Below, piece by piece: positions 1-7,960 of a DNA stretch of 64,000 bases (the first letter of the stretch is position 1; every line of letters begins with the position of its first letter). Source of the DNA: Bog-756 sp963839925 (GTDB lineage Bacteria; Actinomycetota; Acidimicrobiia; Acidimicrobiales; RAAP-2). The notes beneath the pieces were generated by a model. The model ran no database searches. It was given only the letters and a program-made list of their open reading frames with translations, and was not told the DNA's origin. Both the position numbers and the translations under genes were made by a program. The stretch spans positions 1,984,001 to 2,048,000 of the forward strand of contig CAWIWV010000001.1 of the NCBI GenBank assembly GCA_963839925.1. Reading direction: 5' to 3'.

Positions 1-149
1 GCCTGGCTGGCCTTGCCCTGCTCGCGCAGGAGCTTGACCGCACGGTCCATGTCCCCGTCGGCCTCGTCGAGCGCCCCCTTTGCGTCGAGCATGCCCACAC
101 CCGTCCGTTGACGGAGCTGCTGGACGTCCTTGGCGGTGAAATTCGGCAC
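1..149 (-). CDS. tsf: Elongation factor Ts, N-terminal part (runs off the window)
   Basis: EF-Ts recycles EF-Tu by exchanging GDP for GTP during translation in the cytoplasm. Only the first 49 or so codons are present. They begin MPNFTAKDVQQLRQRTGVGM and continue with an LDAKGALDEADGD-like segment, the EF-Ts N-terminal (UBA-like) domain. The chosen start is GTG at 149, preceded by GAGGAGA that lies inside the last codons of rpsB. The gene starts 2 nt after the rpsB stop, so rpsB-tsf is a coupled operon as in most bacteria. The C-terminal coiled coil is outside the window. Confidence 0.95.
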   Translation of the reverse strand, partial: MPNFTAKDVQQLRQRTGVGMLDAKGALDEADGDMDRAVKLLREQGKASQ

Positions 150-151
150 GA

Positions 152-1171
152 TCAGGTCTCCTCGGTGGGCGGGGTCGGTGCGGCGTCGGCGGGCCCCTCT
201 GCTGTGGCCGGCGCTGCGGTGGCATCCGCCGGCGCGGGTTCAGGCGCACTCGCCTCTGCAGGTGCAGGTGCAGGTGCCGGTGCCGGTGCCGGTGCCGGTG
301 CCGGTGCAGGTGCAGGTGCCGGTGCCGGTGCGGTCGCGGTCGCGGTGGCGCCCACCGTGGCGAGCGCCGGGGACTCTCCGGAAGGATCGGCGGGCGCCTC
401 GGCGCTGACCGGTGCAGGTGCAGGAGGCGTGGTCGGACCCGGACCGGAGGACGGGGCCGCGGCCGGCGGCGGAGTCGGTCGCTGCTCGGCGATGAACCGG
501 CCCTCCACCACTGCGTCCGCAACCACCCGGCACAGAAGCGCACCGGAACGGATCGCGTCGTCGTTGCCGGGGATGACATGGGTGATCACGTCCGGATCAC
601 AGTTGGTATCGACGACGGCGACCACCGGGAGCCCGAGTTTGTTCGCCTCGGTCACCGCGATGTGCTCCTTCTTCGTGTCGATCACGAAGATGGCGTCGGG
701 AAGCTTGTCGAGACCTCGGATGCCCCCGAGGTTCCGCTGGAGCTTCTCCAGCTCTCGAGTGTGGCGCAGGGCTTCCTTCTTCGGCATCGCATCGAAGTCG
801 CCGGCTCGCTGCATCGCCTCGAATTCCTTCATCCGCTTGACCCGGGTCGAGACGGTCTGGAAGTTGGTGAGCATGCCGCCCAACCACCGCTCGTTCACGA
901 AGGGCATCCCGCAGGCCTCCGCATAGGTCGCCACCGGGCCCTGGGTCTGCTTCTTCGTGCCGACGAACAGGATCGTGCCGCCTCCGGCGACCAGGTCGCG
1001 GATGTAGCTGTAGGACTCCTCGATTCCCTTCATCGTCTGACGAAGGTCGATCAGGTAGATCCCGTTGCGTTCGCCGAGAATGAACCGGCGCATCTTGGGA
1101 TTCCAACGTCGGGTCTGGTGTCCGAAGTGGACGCCCGCGCCCAACAGTTGCTTCATCGTGACGACGGCCAT
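152..1171 (-). CDS. rpsB: 30S ribosomal protein S2 with long Pro/Ala-rich C-terminal tail
   Basis: S2 is a structural protein of the small subunit, needed for S1 binding and mRNA engagement in many bacteria. The 339-aa product begins MAVVTMKQLLGAGVHFGHQT, a textbook S2 start, and carries the S2 core to about residue 230 (RRWNPKM, FVGTKKQ, NERWLGGMLTNF, DTNCDPD motifs). The start ATG at 1171 has AAGGAG upstream. After the core comes a roughly 110-residue tail dominated by alternating Ala-Pro, encoded by a tandem hexamer array at 261-332. Many actinobacterial S2 proteins have short acidic or Ala-rich tails, but this one is unusually long and repetitive. Identity is certain; tail function is unknown. 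Confidence 0.97.
   Translation of the reverse strand: MAVVTMKQLLGAGVHFGHQTRRWNPKMRRFILGERNGIYLIDLRQTMKGIEESYSYIRDLVAGGGTILFVGTKKQTQGPVATYAEACGMPFVNERWLGGMLTNFQTVSTRVKRMKEFEAMQRAGDFDAMPKKEALRHTRELEKLQRNLGGIRGLDKLPDAIFVIDTKKEHIAVTEANKLGLPVVAVVDTNCDPDVITHVIPGNDDAIRSGALLCRVVADAVVEGRFIAEQRPTPPPAAAPSSGPGPTTPPAPAPVSAEAPADPSGESPALATVGATATATAPAPAPAPAPAPAPAPAPAPAPAPAEASAPEPAPADATAAPATAEGPADAAPTPPTEET
261..332. repeat. Tandem GGTGC(A/C) hexamer array inside rpsB
   Basis: Twelve contiguous 6-bp units, ten GGTGCA/GGTGCC variants running into a final GGTGCG, encode the alternating Ala-Pro tail of S2 on the minus strand. All units keep the reading frame, so gain or loss of a unit would only shorten or lengthen the tail. 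It is a minisatellite-like coding repeat, not a CRISPR array (there are no spacers). Confidence 0.9.
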
Positions 1172-1201
1172 GAGACTGCTCCTTGCGACGGTTGTCGTGA
1201 A

Positions 1202-1242
1202 CCGACCACACACCCCTTCGGGGCGACCGTGGACGCGGTCGG
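1202..1242 (-). promoter_or_regulatory. Structured 5' leader of rpsB with two competing pairings
   Basis: In the RNA leader of rpsB the segment read on the minus strand can fold as an outer CCGACC/GGTCGG stem (1237-1242 with 1202-1207) enclosing a CCCC-GAA-GGGG hairpin (1213-1223). The 5' arm can instead pair locally as GACCG/CGGTC (1236-1240 with 1225-1229). The two folds exclude each other. Ribosomal-protein leaders are often autoregulated, so this is a plausible S2 control element. No match to a named family is claimed. Confidence 0.35.
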
Positions 1243-1292
1243 CTTGAACTCTGAACTGGATCGTGCACCCCGTCGGACGACGGAGCAGTGCC

Positions 1293-1298
1293 ATCGTA
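1293..1298 (-). promoter_or_regulatory. Possible -10 box (TACGAT) for rpsB-tsf
   Basis: TACGAT fits the TANNNT -10 pattern seen repeatedly in this window. It would give a leader of about 115 nt containing the folded element at 1202-1242. The -35 region is weak, so the call is tentative. Confidence 0.3.
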
Positions 1299-1352
1299 GT
1301 GCCGGCTGCTCGAACACTCCACCCCGGGGACGTCGCCCCGGGCCCGATCAGC

Positions 1353-2222
1353 TCAACCGGCGGCTCGTGCCACCCGCTTCGAGCCCGAGACGGTCGGACC
1401 CGCGGAGGCGGTGGGGCCCGAGTCGGTCGGTCGCCGGCCGGTCCCCTCGGGCCGATCGGCCAACTTGGCCCGGAGCTGCAGGACCGCCTTGGTATGGATC
1501 TGGCAGACCCGGGACTCGGTCACCCCGAGGATGTCGCCGATCTCCGCCAGGGTGAGACCTTCGTAGTAGTAGAGGGTGAGGACCTTCTTCTCACGCTCGG
1601 CCATCTGGCTGACCGCCTGGATCAGCGCCTCCTTGGTCTCTTTGACCTCGAAGGTGTCCATCGGGCCGGCGTTGCTGTCGGGAAGCGTCTCGCCGAGGGA
1701 CGAACGATCGGAGCGGTCACCGCCGCGGAACACCTCGTCCAGCGCCACCACACCCACGAAGGAGATCTTGCGCAGGGCCGTCTGGAACTCGGCGTCGGTC
1801 ATCTCGAGGTCCGCTGCCACCTCGGCGTCGGTCGGCGTGCGGTGCAAGGTCGCCTCGAGCTTCGAGTACGACTGCTCCACCGCCCTGGCCTTGGCCCGCA
1901 CCGATCGCGGCACCCAGTCGATGGAGCGGAGCTCGTCGATGATCGCACCCTTGATCCGCGGGATGGCATAGGTCTCGAACTTGATGTTGCGCGCCGGTTC
2001 GAACCGCTCGATGGCGTCGATCAGGCCGATGATTCCGTAGCTTGCGAGGTCTGCCTCGTCGACATGGCGGGGCAGACCCACCGACACCCGGCCTGCGACG
2101 TACTTGACCACCGGGGCGTAGTGGACGATGAGCTGGTCCCGCAGTTGACGCTCGCCGGTTTTCTTGTACTCGGCCCACAAGGCGTCGATGCCGTGTGTCA
2201 CTGCGTCTCGTCGAGTCGGCAA
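1353..2222 (-). CDS. whiG: WhiG/FliA-family alternative sigma factor
   Basis: A 289-aa sigma-70 family group 3 factor that directs RNA polymerase to a specialised promoter set. In actinomycetes WhiG controls sporulation; the FliA relatives control motility. Visible are region 2 (DQLIVHYAPVVKYVAGRV, DLASYGIIGLIDAIERFEP, KFETYAIPRIKGAIIDELR), region 3 (VPRSVR to ATLHRTPTDAEVAADLEM) and region 4 (LTLYYYEGLTLAEIGDILGVTESRVCQIH). A 35-residue low-complexity tail follows. The start is TTG at 2222 with AAAAGGGG upstream, 10 nt after the xerC stop, so it is probably cotranscribed with xerC. Its targets cannot be told from this window, since neither flagellar nor sporulation genes are nearby. Confidence 0.85.
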   Translation of the reverse strand: MPTRRDAVTHGIDALWAEYKKTGERQLRDQLIVHYAPVVKYVAGRVSVGLPRHVDEADLASYGIIGLIDAIERFEPARNIKFETYAIPRIKGAIIDELRSIDWVPRSVRAKARAVEQSYSKLEATLHRTPTDAEVAADLEMTDAEFQTALRKISFVGVVALDEVFRGGDRSDRSSLGETLPDSNAGPMDTFEVKETKEALIQAVSQMAEREKKVLTLYYYEGLTLAEIGDILGVTESRVCQIHTKAVLQLRAKLADRPEGTGRRPTDSGPTASAGPTVSGSKRVARAAG

Positions 2223-2232
2223 TTTTCCCCTT

Positions 2233-3114
2233 TTAGGCCCGCGGATGGGTTCCCGAATACACCGTCATCAAACGCTCTTTACTCACATGAGTGTAGACCT
2301 GCGTGGTCTGCAAACTGGCATGTCCGAGAAGCTCCTGGACAACCCGGAGGTCCGCTCCACCGTCCAGCAGGTGGGTGGCGAAGCTGTGGCGGAGGGCGTG
2401 CGGGTGGGTCGGCACCGGTGAGCGGCGGTCGAGCAGGCGTCTCACGTCCCTCGGGCCGAGCCGGTTGCCCCTCGCGTTGTAGAAGAGGGCGCCGGTGGGG
2501 CTTCCCTCGCGGGCCATGGCGGACCTCGGTCCGTCCAGCCAGCTCCGGATCGCCTCTGCGCAGCGGTGGTGGATCAGCACCTGGCGCTCCTTCGAGCCCT
2601 TTCCGGTGACCAGGACCACCCGCCGTGCCAGATCGAGATCGTCCACGTCGAGCCCGCAGAGCTCGGCGACCCGCAACCCGCCGCCGTAGAGCAGCTCCAA
2701 GACCGCGTCGTCACGACGATCGATGTCCGGGGACGCGGCCGCACCGGCCGGGTTGGACGGTTCCATCAGCTCCCCGAGCTCCACCGACCCGAGCACCCGG
2801 GGCAGCCGGGAGTCGGGGGAGGGAGCAGACAGCCGCACCGACGGATCGTGGTCGACGAGCCCACGCTTCGCGCACCACTGGAAGTAGGACCGCAGCGAAG
2901 CGGCGGTGCGGGCGATCGTCGCCCGGGAGTAGCGGCGGGTCGCCAGAAAGGCGAGATAGCGACGCAAGAGGATCCGGTCCACGTCATGGGGACCGTCGGC
3001 CCCGCTCCGGCCCGACCATTCGGCGAAGCGCTCGACGTCCGACGCGTAGGCCCTCACCGACGCCTGCGACAGGCCGCCGACCGACCTGCGGAACGATTCG
3101 ATCTCCCAACCCAC
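2233..3114 (-). CDS. xerC: Tyrosine recombinase XerC
   Basis: A 293-aa site-specific tyrosine recombinase of the XerC/XerD type, which resolves chromosome dimers at dif together with its partner. The N-terminal SAM-like DNA-binding domain spans about residues 1-90 and the catalytic domain 110-285. The full catalytic set is visible: Arg148 (GGGLRVAELC), Lys172 (GKGSKER), His239 and Arg242 (HALRH), His265 (LLGHASLQTT) and Tyr274 (QVYTHV). No integron or phage context is present, so a housekeeping Xer role is favoured. The GTG start at 3114 lies 6 nt after a TACTGT box, indicating a leaderless mRNA. XerD remains possible because the two are hard to separate by eye. Confidence 0.85.
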   Translation of the reverse strand: MGWEIESFRRSVGGLSQASVRAYASDVERFAEWSGRSGADGPHDVDRILLRRYLAFLATRRYSRATIARTAASLRSYFQWCAKRGLVDHDPSVRLSAPSPDSRLPRVLGSVELGELMEPSNPAGAAASPDIDRRDDAVLELLYGGGLRVAELCGLDVDDLDLARRVVLVTGKGSKERQVLIHHRCAEAIRSWLDGPRSAMAREGSPTGALFYNARGNRLGPRDVRRLLDRRSPVPTHPHALRHSFATHLLDGGADLRVVQELLGHASLQTTQVYTHVSKERLMTVYSGTHPRA

Positions 3115-3120
3115 TCGGAA

Positions 3121-3126
3121 ACAGTA
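3121..3126 (-). promoter_or_regulatory. Leaderless -10 box (TACTGT) of xerC
   Basis: TACTGT stands 6 nt before the GTG of xerC, which would place the transcription start on the start codon. No Shine-Dalgarno sequence is visible. Confidence 0.5.
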
Positions 3127-3133
3127 GCTACGC

Positions 3134-3164
3134 CGGACGCCCGGATCGGGTACCCCGGCGTCCG
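3134..3164. other. Inverted repeat upstream of xerC
   Basis: CGGACGCC (3134-3141) pairs perfectly with GGCGTCCG (3157-3164) across a 15-nt loop. It lies in the 252-bp gap between xerC and the solute-binding gene. It is not followed by a T-run, so it may be a regulatory hairpin or operator. Apart from it and the ribosome binding site of the next gene I see nothing clear in this gap. Confidence 0.35.
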
Positions 3165-3366
3165 AGGAGCGAAAGGGCTATCGTCTGCCCGTCACATACC
3201 GTTCAGTAACTTGCATCGGTGCGTCCAGCAGACTGGCCGATCAAGCTGGTAGAACATTGAAAAATGCGCGGTCCGACGGTTGAACGGTCGGCGAAGAGCG
3301 CGGTGAAGACAACAACCCAGACCCGGCCGCTTGGGGGCACGTCCGGGTCACAGCCAAAGGGGGAAC

Positions 3367-5055
3367 ATGCCAGACCGAATCGATCGTCGCTCGTTTTTGG
3401 CCCGGGGAGCCGCAACCGGGGTGGGCATCGCCGCCATCGGCGCAACCGGTGGACTCCTCGAAGCCTGTGGTTCGAGCTCGGGTTCCTCATCGACGACAAC
3501 CGGCAAGCACCCCGACGGGATCAGCACCGCCACGCCGAAGAAGGGTGGGCAGCTGATCTTCGGGGTGGACGCCGAGGAGAAGGGCTTCTCACCGACCCAG
3601 GGCACGTTCGACGAGGTGGGAGTGCTCTACGCGCGCACGGTCTTCGACCCGCTCATGATCATCGCGGCCGACGGCACGCCGCAGCCCTACCTGGCACAGT
3701 CGGTCACCCACAACCCTGACTACACAGTCTGGACCATCACCCTCCGCCCGAACCTGGTCTTCCACAACGGAGCCCCGTGCAACGCCGCGGCCGTGGTCGC
3801 CAACATCCAAGCTCACCAGGCCTCGGGGCTCACCGGGCCCGCGATCACCAACATCGACACCGCAGTCGCCACCAGCGACCTCGCGGTCGACGTGACCATG
3901 AAGGCTCCCTGGGTGCCGTTCGACTACTACCTGACCGGGGGGATCGGCGGCCAGGTCGCCTACGTCGCCGAGCCGAACTGGCTCAAGACGACCAGCCCGA
4001 GCAATCCGAGCGGCACCAGCAACCCGATCGGGACCGGCCCGTTCGTCTACCAGGAATGGGTACAGAACGACCACTTCACCGCCACCAAGAACCCCCACTA
4101 CTGGCGCCCGGGGATGCCCTACCTCGACAGCATCACCTACCGGCCGATCCCCGACCCCACCTCGCTGTTCCAGACCCTCCAGTCCGGCGGGGTCGACATC
4201 ATGCACACCGATACCTCGATCGTCACCCAGCAGCTCCGGGCCGACACGTCACTGGCCTACTTCGACGACTCGGGGGCGGTGGCCGGCGAACCGGACATGG
4301 GGTGTCTCATCCTCAACCTCTCGAAGCCGCCGTTCGACAACCTCAAGCTCCGACAGGCCGCCGCCTACGCGATCAGTTCCGCCCAGTACGTGCAGGTGAT
4401 CGACAACGGGGTGAACCCCACCTCGAACGGACCGTTCACCCCCGGCTCCCCCTACTACGTCGCCGACGCCGGCTATCCCGAGTACAACCCGGCCAAGGCA
4501 ACCCAGCTGGTGAACGAGGTGCGCAGCGAGACGGGCAAGGTGGCGGTGACCCTCAACCACACCTCCGACGCGCAGAACACCAAGATCGCCACCTACCTCC
4601 AGCAGAAGCTCCAAGCGGTGGGCATGACGGTGACCCTCGCCTCGGTCCTCCAGGCCGAGATCATCAGCACCGCACTGCTCGGCAACTTCGAGGCGCAGAC
4701 CTGGCGGCAGTTCGGCGCCGTCGATCCCGACCTCAACTACATCTTCTGGAGCCCGACCAACGCCAACCCCCCGATCGCCATCAACATGGCCCGCAACACC
4801 AACCCGAACATGCAGACCGCGCTGATCAAGGGGCGGGAGTCGCCCAACCAGGCGGACCGCACGGCCGCCTACCAGGAGGTGGGAAGGCTGTTGGCGCAGG
4901 ACATCCCCTACGTCTGGTACGACCGGACGGTGTGGTCGGTCGGTGCGAATCCCAAAGTGCAGAACTTCAACAATCCGACCACTCCGGCCGGAGGCAAGGC
5001 CTTCTCCCTGATCGGGGGGGCGATCTGGCCGACCCAGATCTGGCTCAACTCCTGA
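3367..5055 (+). CDS. ABC transporter family 5 substrate-binding lipoprotein (peptide/solute), Tat-exported
   Basis: A 562-aa extracytoplasmic solute-binding protein of the DppA/OppA type (SBP_bac_5). The N-terminus shows a twin-arginine signal (DRRSFLARG) followed by a hydrophobic stretch and the lipobox LEAC, with Cys as the acylation site, then a Ser/Thr-rich linker. The mature domain contains family signatures such as YARTVFDPLM, WTITLRPNLVFHNG, GTGPFVYQEW and LRQAAAYAIS. The start ATG at 3367 has an AAAGGGGG ribosome binding site; the frame stays open upstream without one. No permease or ATPase genes are adjacent, so it is an orphan binding protein here. The ligand is unknown. Confidence 0.9.
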   Translation: MPDRIDRRSFLARGAATGVGIAAIGATGGLLEACGSSSGSSSTTTGKHPDGISTATPKKGGQLIFGVDAEEKGFSPTQGTFDEVGVLYARTVFDPLMIIAADGTPQPYLAQSVTHNPDYTVWTITLRPNLVFHNGAPCNAAAVVANIQAHQASGLTGPAITNIDTAVATSDLAVDVTMKAPWVPFDYYLTGGIGGQVAYVAEPNWLKTTSPSNPSGTSNPIGTGPFVYQEWVQNDHFTATKNPHYWRPGMPYLDSITYRPIPDPTSLFQTLQSGGVDIMHTDTSIVTQQLRADTSLAYFDDSGAVAGEPDMGCLILNLSKPPFDNLKLRQAAAYAISSAQYVQVIDNGVNPTSNGPFTPGSPYYVADAGYPEYNPAKATQLVNEVRSETGKVAVTLNHTSDAQNTKIATYLQQKLQAVGMTVTLASVLQAEIISTALLGNFEAQTWRQFGAVDPDLNYIFWSPTNANPPIAINMARNTNPNMQTALIKGRESPNQADRTAAYQEVGRLLAQDIPYVWYDRTVWSVGANPKVQNFNNPTTPAGGKAFSLIGGAIWPTQIWLNS

Positions 5056-5154
5056 CCGGTCGGGCGCCGCACCTCGCGGCGTCGGGCTTGCAATCGTGAG
5101 CGCCTGGCCGACCTCTGCGGCCCGGGCGCACCAGGATGACCACATCGGCCGTGC

Positions 5155-5160
5155 CATGAT
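5155..5160 (+). promoter_or_regulatory. Possible leaderless -10 box (CATGAT) of the response regulator
   Basis: CATGAT precedes the GTG at 5167 by 6 nt. It lacks the initial T of TANNNT, so it is the weakest member of the leaderless group. No Shine-Dalgarno sequence is present. Confidence 0.3.
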
Positions 5161-5166
5161 CGAGTG

Positions 5167-5844
5167 GTGAGCCGCATCCTGGTGGTCGAGGACGACGAGC
5201 GGATCCGCTCCTCCATGCGGCTCGCGTTGGAGGACGAGGGATACAGCGTCGAGGACGTCGCGAGCGGCGAGGACGCGCTCGGCAGATTTGCCGACGAACC
5301 GTTCGAGCTGGTCCTGATCGACCTGATGCTTCCCGGTATCGACGGCTTCGAGACCTGCCGAGACCTGCGGCGCCAGAGCACGGTCCCGGTGATCATGGTG
5401 ACCGCGCGATCGGACACCCACGACGTCGTCGCCGGGCTGGAGGCAGGAGCGGACGACTACGTCACCAAGCCGTTCGTGGCAAAGGAGCTGGCCGCCCGGA
5501 TCCGCGCCCTGCTCCGCCGGAGCCGCCCGGTCGACGCAGAAGATTCGAGGCTCGCGTTCGGCGACGTCGAGATCGAGCCCGACGCGGGAGTGGTGCGCCG
5601 GCGCGAGGAAGAGGTGCACTGCACCCGGACCGAGTTCCGGCTCCTCTGCGAGCTGGCCGACCACCCCGGCAAGGTGCTCAGCCGAGAGCACCTCCTCGAA
5701 CGGGTCTGGGGCTACGACTACTTCGGCGACGGCCGCCTGGTGGATGTGCACGTCCGCCGGCTCCGCACCAAGGTCGAGCCGGACCCCGCCAACCCCCGCC
5801 ACATCCTCACCGTCCGGGGTATGGGCTACAAGCTGGTGGTCTGA
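5167..5844 (+). CDS. mtrA: OmpR/PhoB-family response regulator, MtrA-like
   Basis: A 225-aa transcriptional regulator with a receiver domain (about residues 1-115) and a winged-helix DNA-binding domain (about 130-225). The acidic pocket (VVEDDE), the phospho-acceptor Asp in LVLIDLMLPG (residue 52) and the conserved Lys in VTKPFV are present. The C-terminal segment ends with the family signature HVRRLRTKVE and VRGMGYKLV. It is followed 3 nt later by a histidine kinase and then a GerMN lipoprotein, the order of actinobacterial mtrA-mtrB-lpqB, which controls cell-wall and division genes. GTG codons at 5164 and 5167 are both possible starts; the second fits the leaderless spacing. The symbol rests on synteny. 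Confidence 0.75.
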   Translation: MSRILVVEDDERIRSSMRLALEDEGYSVEDVASGEDALGRFADEPFELVLIDLMLPGIDGFETCRDLRRQSTVPVIMVTARSDTHDVVAGLEAGADDYVTKPFVAKELAARIRALLRRSRPVDAEDSRLAFGDVEIEPDAGVVRRREEEVHCTRTEFRLLCELADHPGKVLSREHLLERVWGYDYFGDGRLVDVHVRRLRTKVEPDPANPRHILTVRGMGYKLVV

Positions 5845-5847
5845 CCG

Positions 5848-7320
5848 GTGGGCTCCAAGCGGCCCCTCCGAACCCGCCTCTCCGGGGGCCTCGGCCTCCG
5901 GGCCCGGGTGACTGCGACGTTTGCGATCGGTGCCTTCGCCATGGCCGCGATCATGACCGGCGTCACCTACTTCACCGCACGCCAGACGCTCCTCAACGAA
6001 CGGACGACCACCGACCAGCGTCAGGCGTTCGCCAATGCGTCACTGATCCAGAACTCGTTGCGGTCCCCAGGTGTCGATGTCGACCAGCTGCTCGAACAGG
6101 CCGACACCCTCCCCGGGTCGCGCTCGGTGCTCCGTTCCGGAGGACAGTGGTATGCAACGTCGATCTCGGTGGGGCGGAGTGCCATCCCCGACCAGGAGCG
6201 CACGCTCGTGCTCTCGGGGACACCGGCCACCCAGCTCTTCTCGATCAACGGCACACCGCAGCTGGTGATCGGCCTCCCACTCCCGGCCGTCCACGCCGCG
6301 TACTACGAGGTGTTCTCGCTCGCCGAGCTGGAGGGCACCCTCCATGCACTGGCCATCGCCCTGGGGGCGGCAGCCCTGGTCACCACGCTCGCCGGCGCCG
6401 CGGTCGGACGGTGGGCGAGCGGCAGGGCCCTTCGCCCGCTCACCGGTGTCACCGACGCGGCCGTCGCCATCGCCGGAGGCGAGCTGGACACCCGGGTGGA
6501 CGCCGGTGACGACGTCGATCTCCAAGAGCTCGCAGCGGCGTTCAACCAGATGACCGCCAATCTCCAGGACCGGATCGAACGCGAAGCCCGGTTCACCTCC
6601 GACGTCAGCCATGAGCTCCGGTCGCCGCTCACCACCCTGTCAGCCACGGTCGGTGTGCTCGAAGCCCACCGGGACGAGCTCGACCCCCGCGCTGCGAGCG
6701 CCCTCGACCTGCTCGACGGCGACCTCAAACGGTTCACCCGGATGGTCGACGACCTCTTGGAGATCTCGCGCTTCGATGCCGGTTCCGCCGAGCTCTCCCT
6801 CGACGAGGTCGACCTTGCCGAACTGGTTCGCCGCGCCGTGGCGTCCTCCGTCCACGGCAACGGCGTCAGGGGTTCGAGCGAGGTGCCCATCCCGGTGGTG
6901 GTCTCGAAGGAGGTCGAGGGCCTCCGACTCCGGGTGGACAAGCGCCGCTTCGAGCGGGTGATGGCGAACCTGTTCGACAATGCCGCGCTCTACGCCGGAG
7001 GGGTGACCCGGGTCGTCGTCGAGGGCCGGCCCGAGCCCGATGGCACCCACAACCCCGGGTACATCCGGATCGTCGTGGAGGACCATGGTCCGGGGATTCC
7101 GCGCCACGAGCGCGCGCACCTCTTCGAGCGGTTCTACCGCGGAAGCAGGGCGGGGCAACGGGCATCGAGCGACGGCACCGGCCTCGGACTGTCGCTGGTC
7201 GCCGAGCACGTGCGCCTCCACGGTGGGACGGTCTCGATCGAAGATGCCCCGGGGGGCGGGTCCCGATTCATCGTGGAACTCCCCTTCGCCCCGGCGGACG
7301 GGACCGGGAGGACGGTGTGA
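5848..7320 (+). CDS. mtrB: Sensor histidine kinase, MtrB-like
   Basis: A 490-aa membrane histidine kinase. Membrane segments are at about residues 22-42 and 165-187, flanking an extracytoplasmic sensor region of about 120 residues. A HAMP domain follows (about 188-240). The phospho-acceptor is His255 in DVSHELRSPL. The catalytic domain shows an N box (ANLFDNAALYA), G1 (EDHGPGIP), an F box (LFERFYRG) and G2 (GTGLGLSL). The GTG start at 5848 is 3 nt after the regulator stop. Its stop overlaps the start of the following lipoprotein gene, so the three genes are coupled. Family knowledge makes the preceding regulator its partner. Confidence 0.82.
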   Translation: MGSKRPLRTRLSGGLGLRARVTATFAIGAFAMAAIMTGVTYFTARQTLLNERTTTDQRQAFANASLIQNSLRSPGVDVDQLLEQADTLPGSRSVLRSGGQWYATSISVGRSAIPDQERTLVLSGTPATQLFSINGTPQLVIGLPLPAVHAAYYEVFSLAELEGTLHALAIALGAAALVTTLAGAAVGRWASGRALRPLTGVTDAAVAIAGGELDTRVDAGDDVDLQELAAAFNQMTANLQDRIEREARFTSDVSHELRSPLTTLSATVGVLEAHRDELDPRAASALDLLDGDLKRFTRMVDDLLEISRFDAGSAELSLDEVDLAELVRRAVASSVHGNGVRGSSEVPIPVVVSKEVEGLRLRVDKRRFERVMANLFDNAALYAGGVTRVVVEGRPEPDGTHNPGYIRIVVEDHGPGIPRHERAHLFERFYRGSRAGQRASSDGTGLGLSLVAEHVRLHGGTVSIEDAPGGGSRFIVELPFAPADGTGRTV

Positions 7321-7943
7321 GGCTGACCCGTGTGGACCGCCTCCGCCTGAGCCGGGCCCGCCTGGGCTGCCTCGGCTGCCTCCTTGCGATCGGGGTCACC
7401 GCCGCGTGTGGGATCCCCTCCAACGGGACCCCGACGGCGATCGCCAAGGCGGACGTGCCCTTCCACCTGCTCAATCCAGCCCCGTCCACCACGACACCGC
7501 ACGTCGTCGAGCAGGTTCCGACCCAGCTGGAGAGGATCTACCTGGTCTCCTCGGGCAATCAGGTGGTGCCCGTCGAGCGACGGGTGCGCACCCCGGTCAC
7601 GCTCACCGAGGTGCTCGCCACCCTGCTGGACGGTCCCACGACACTCGAGTCGAGGTTCGGACTCCAGACCTTCCTGTCGGGAAGCTCGACCAAGGTGGCT
7701 GCCGACGTCACCAAGGGAATCGCCACCGTGGACTTCTTCTCTGCCAACCCGCTCCAGGTCGTGGGTCCCGATCAGACGGTGGCGATCGCCCAGGTGGTCT
7801 TCACTGCCACCGAGCAACCCGGCGTGACCGGCGTGCGATTCGAGATCAACGGCAAGTCCATCGAAGTGCCGACCGCCAACGGCGCCCAGGTACCCGGCCC
7901 GGTGACCCGCGCCGACTACCAGCCCCAGGCTCCCAAGATCTGA
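7317..7943 (+). CDS. GerMN-domain lipoprotein, LpqB-like
   Basis: A 208-aa exported lipoprotein. A signal peptide of about 31 residues ends in a lipobox (VTAAC) and the mature part begins CGIPSNG, like actinobacterial LpqB proteins. One GerMN domain covers about residues 70-180 (LTEVLATLLDGPT, VDFFSANP, QVVFTATEQPGVTGVRFEING). LpqB is larger, with an added propeller, so this is a short form. In actinobacteria LpqB modulates the MtrAB system. The GTG start overlaps the kinase stop by 4 nt, consistent with a three-gene operon. Function beyond the domain is inferred from context. Confidence 0.75.
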   Translation: MRLTRVDRLRLSRARLGCLGCLLAIGVTAACGIPSNGTPTAIAKADVPFHLLNPAPSTTTPHVVEQVPTQLERIYLVSSGNQVVPVERRVRTPVTLTEVLATLLDGPTTLESRFGLQTFLSGSSTKVAADVTKGIATVDFFSANPLQVVGPDQTVAIAQVVFTATEQPGVTGVRFEINGKSIEVPTANGAQVPGPVTRADYQPQAPKI

Positions 7944-7960
7944 TCGGTCGACCCTGAGCG

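Noticed and set aside
261..332. Possible CRISPR array
   Set aside because: Units are 6 bp and contiguous with no spacers, inside a coding region.
108..926. Plus-strand frame encoding a long Gly-Ala repeat
   Set aside because: It is the antisense reading of the rpsB hexamer array. S2 on the minus strand explains the sequence fully.
4249..5802. Long minus-strand frame across the solute-binding and response-regulator genes
   Set aside because: It is antisense to two well-supported genes and shows no recognisable motifs.
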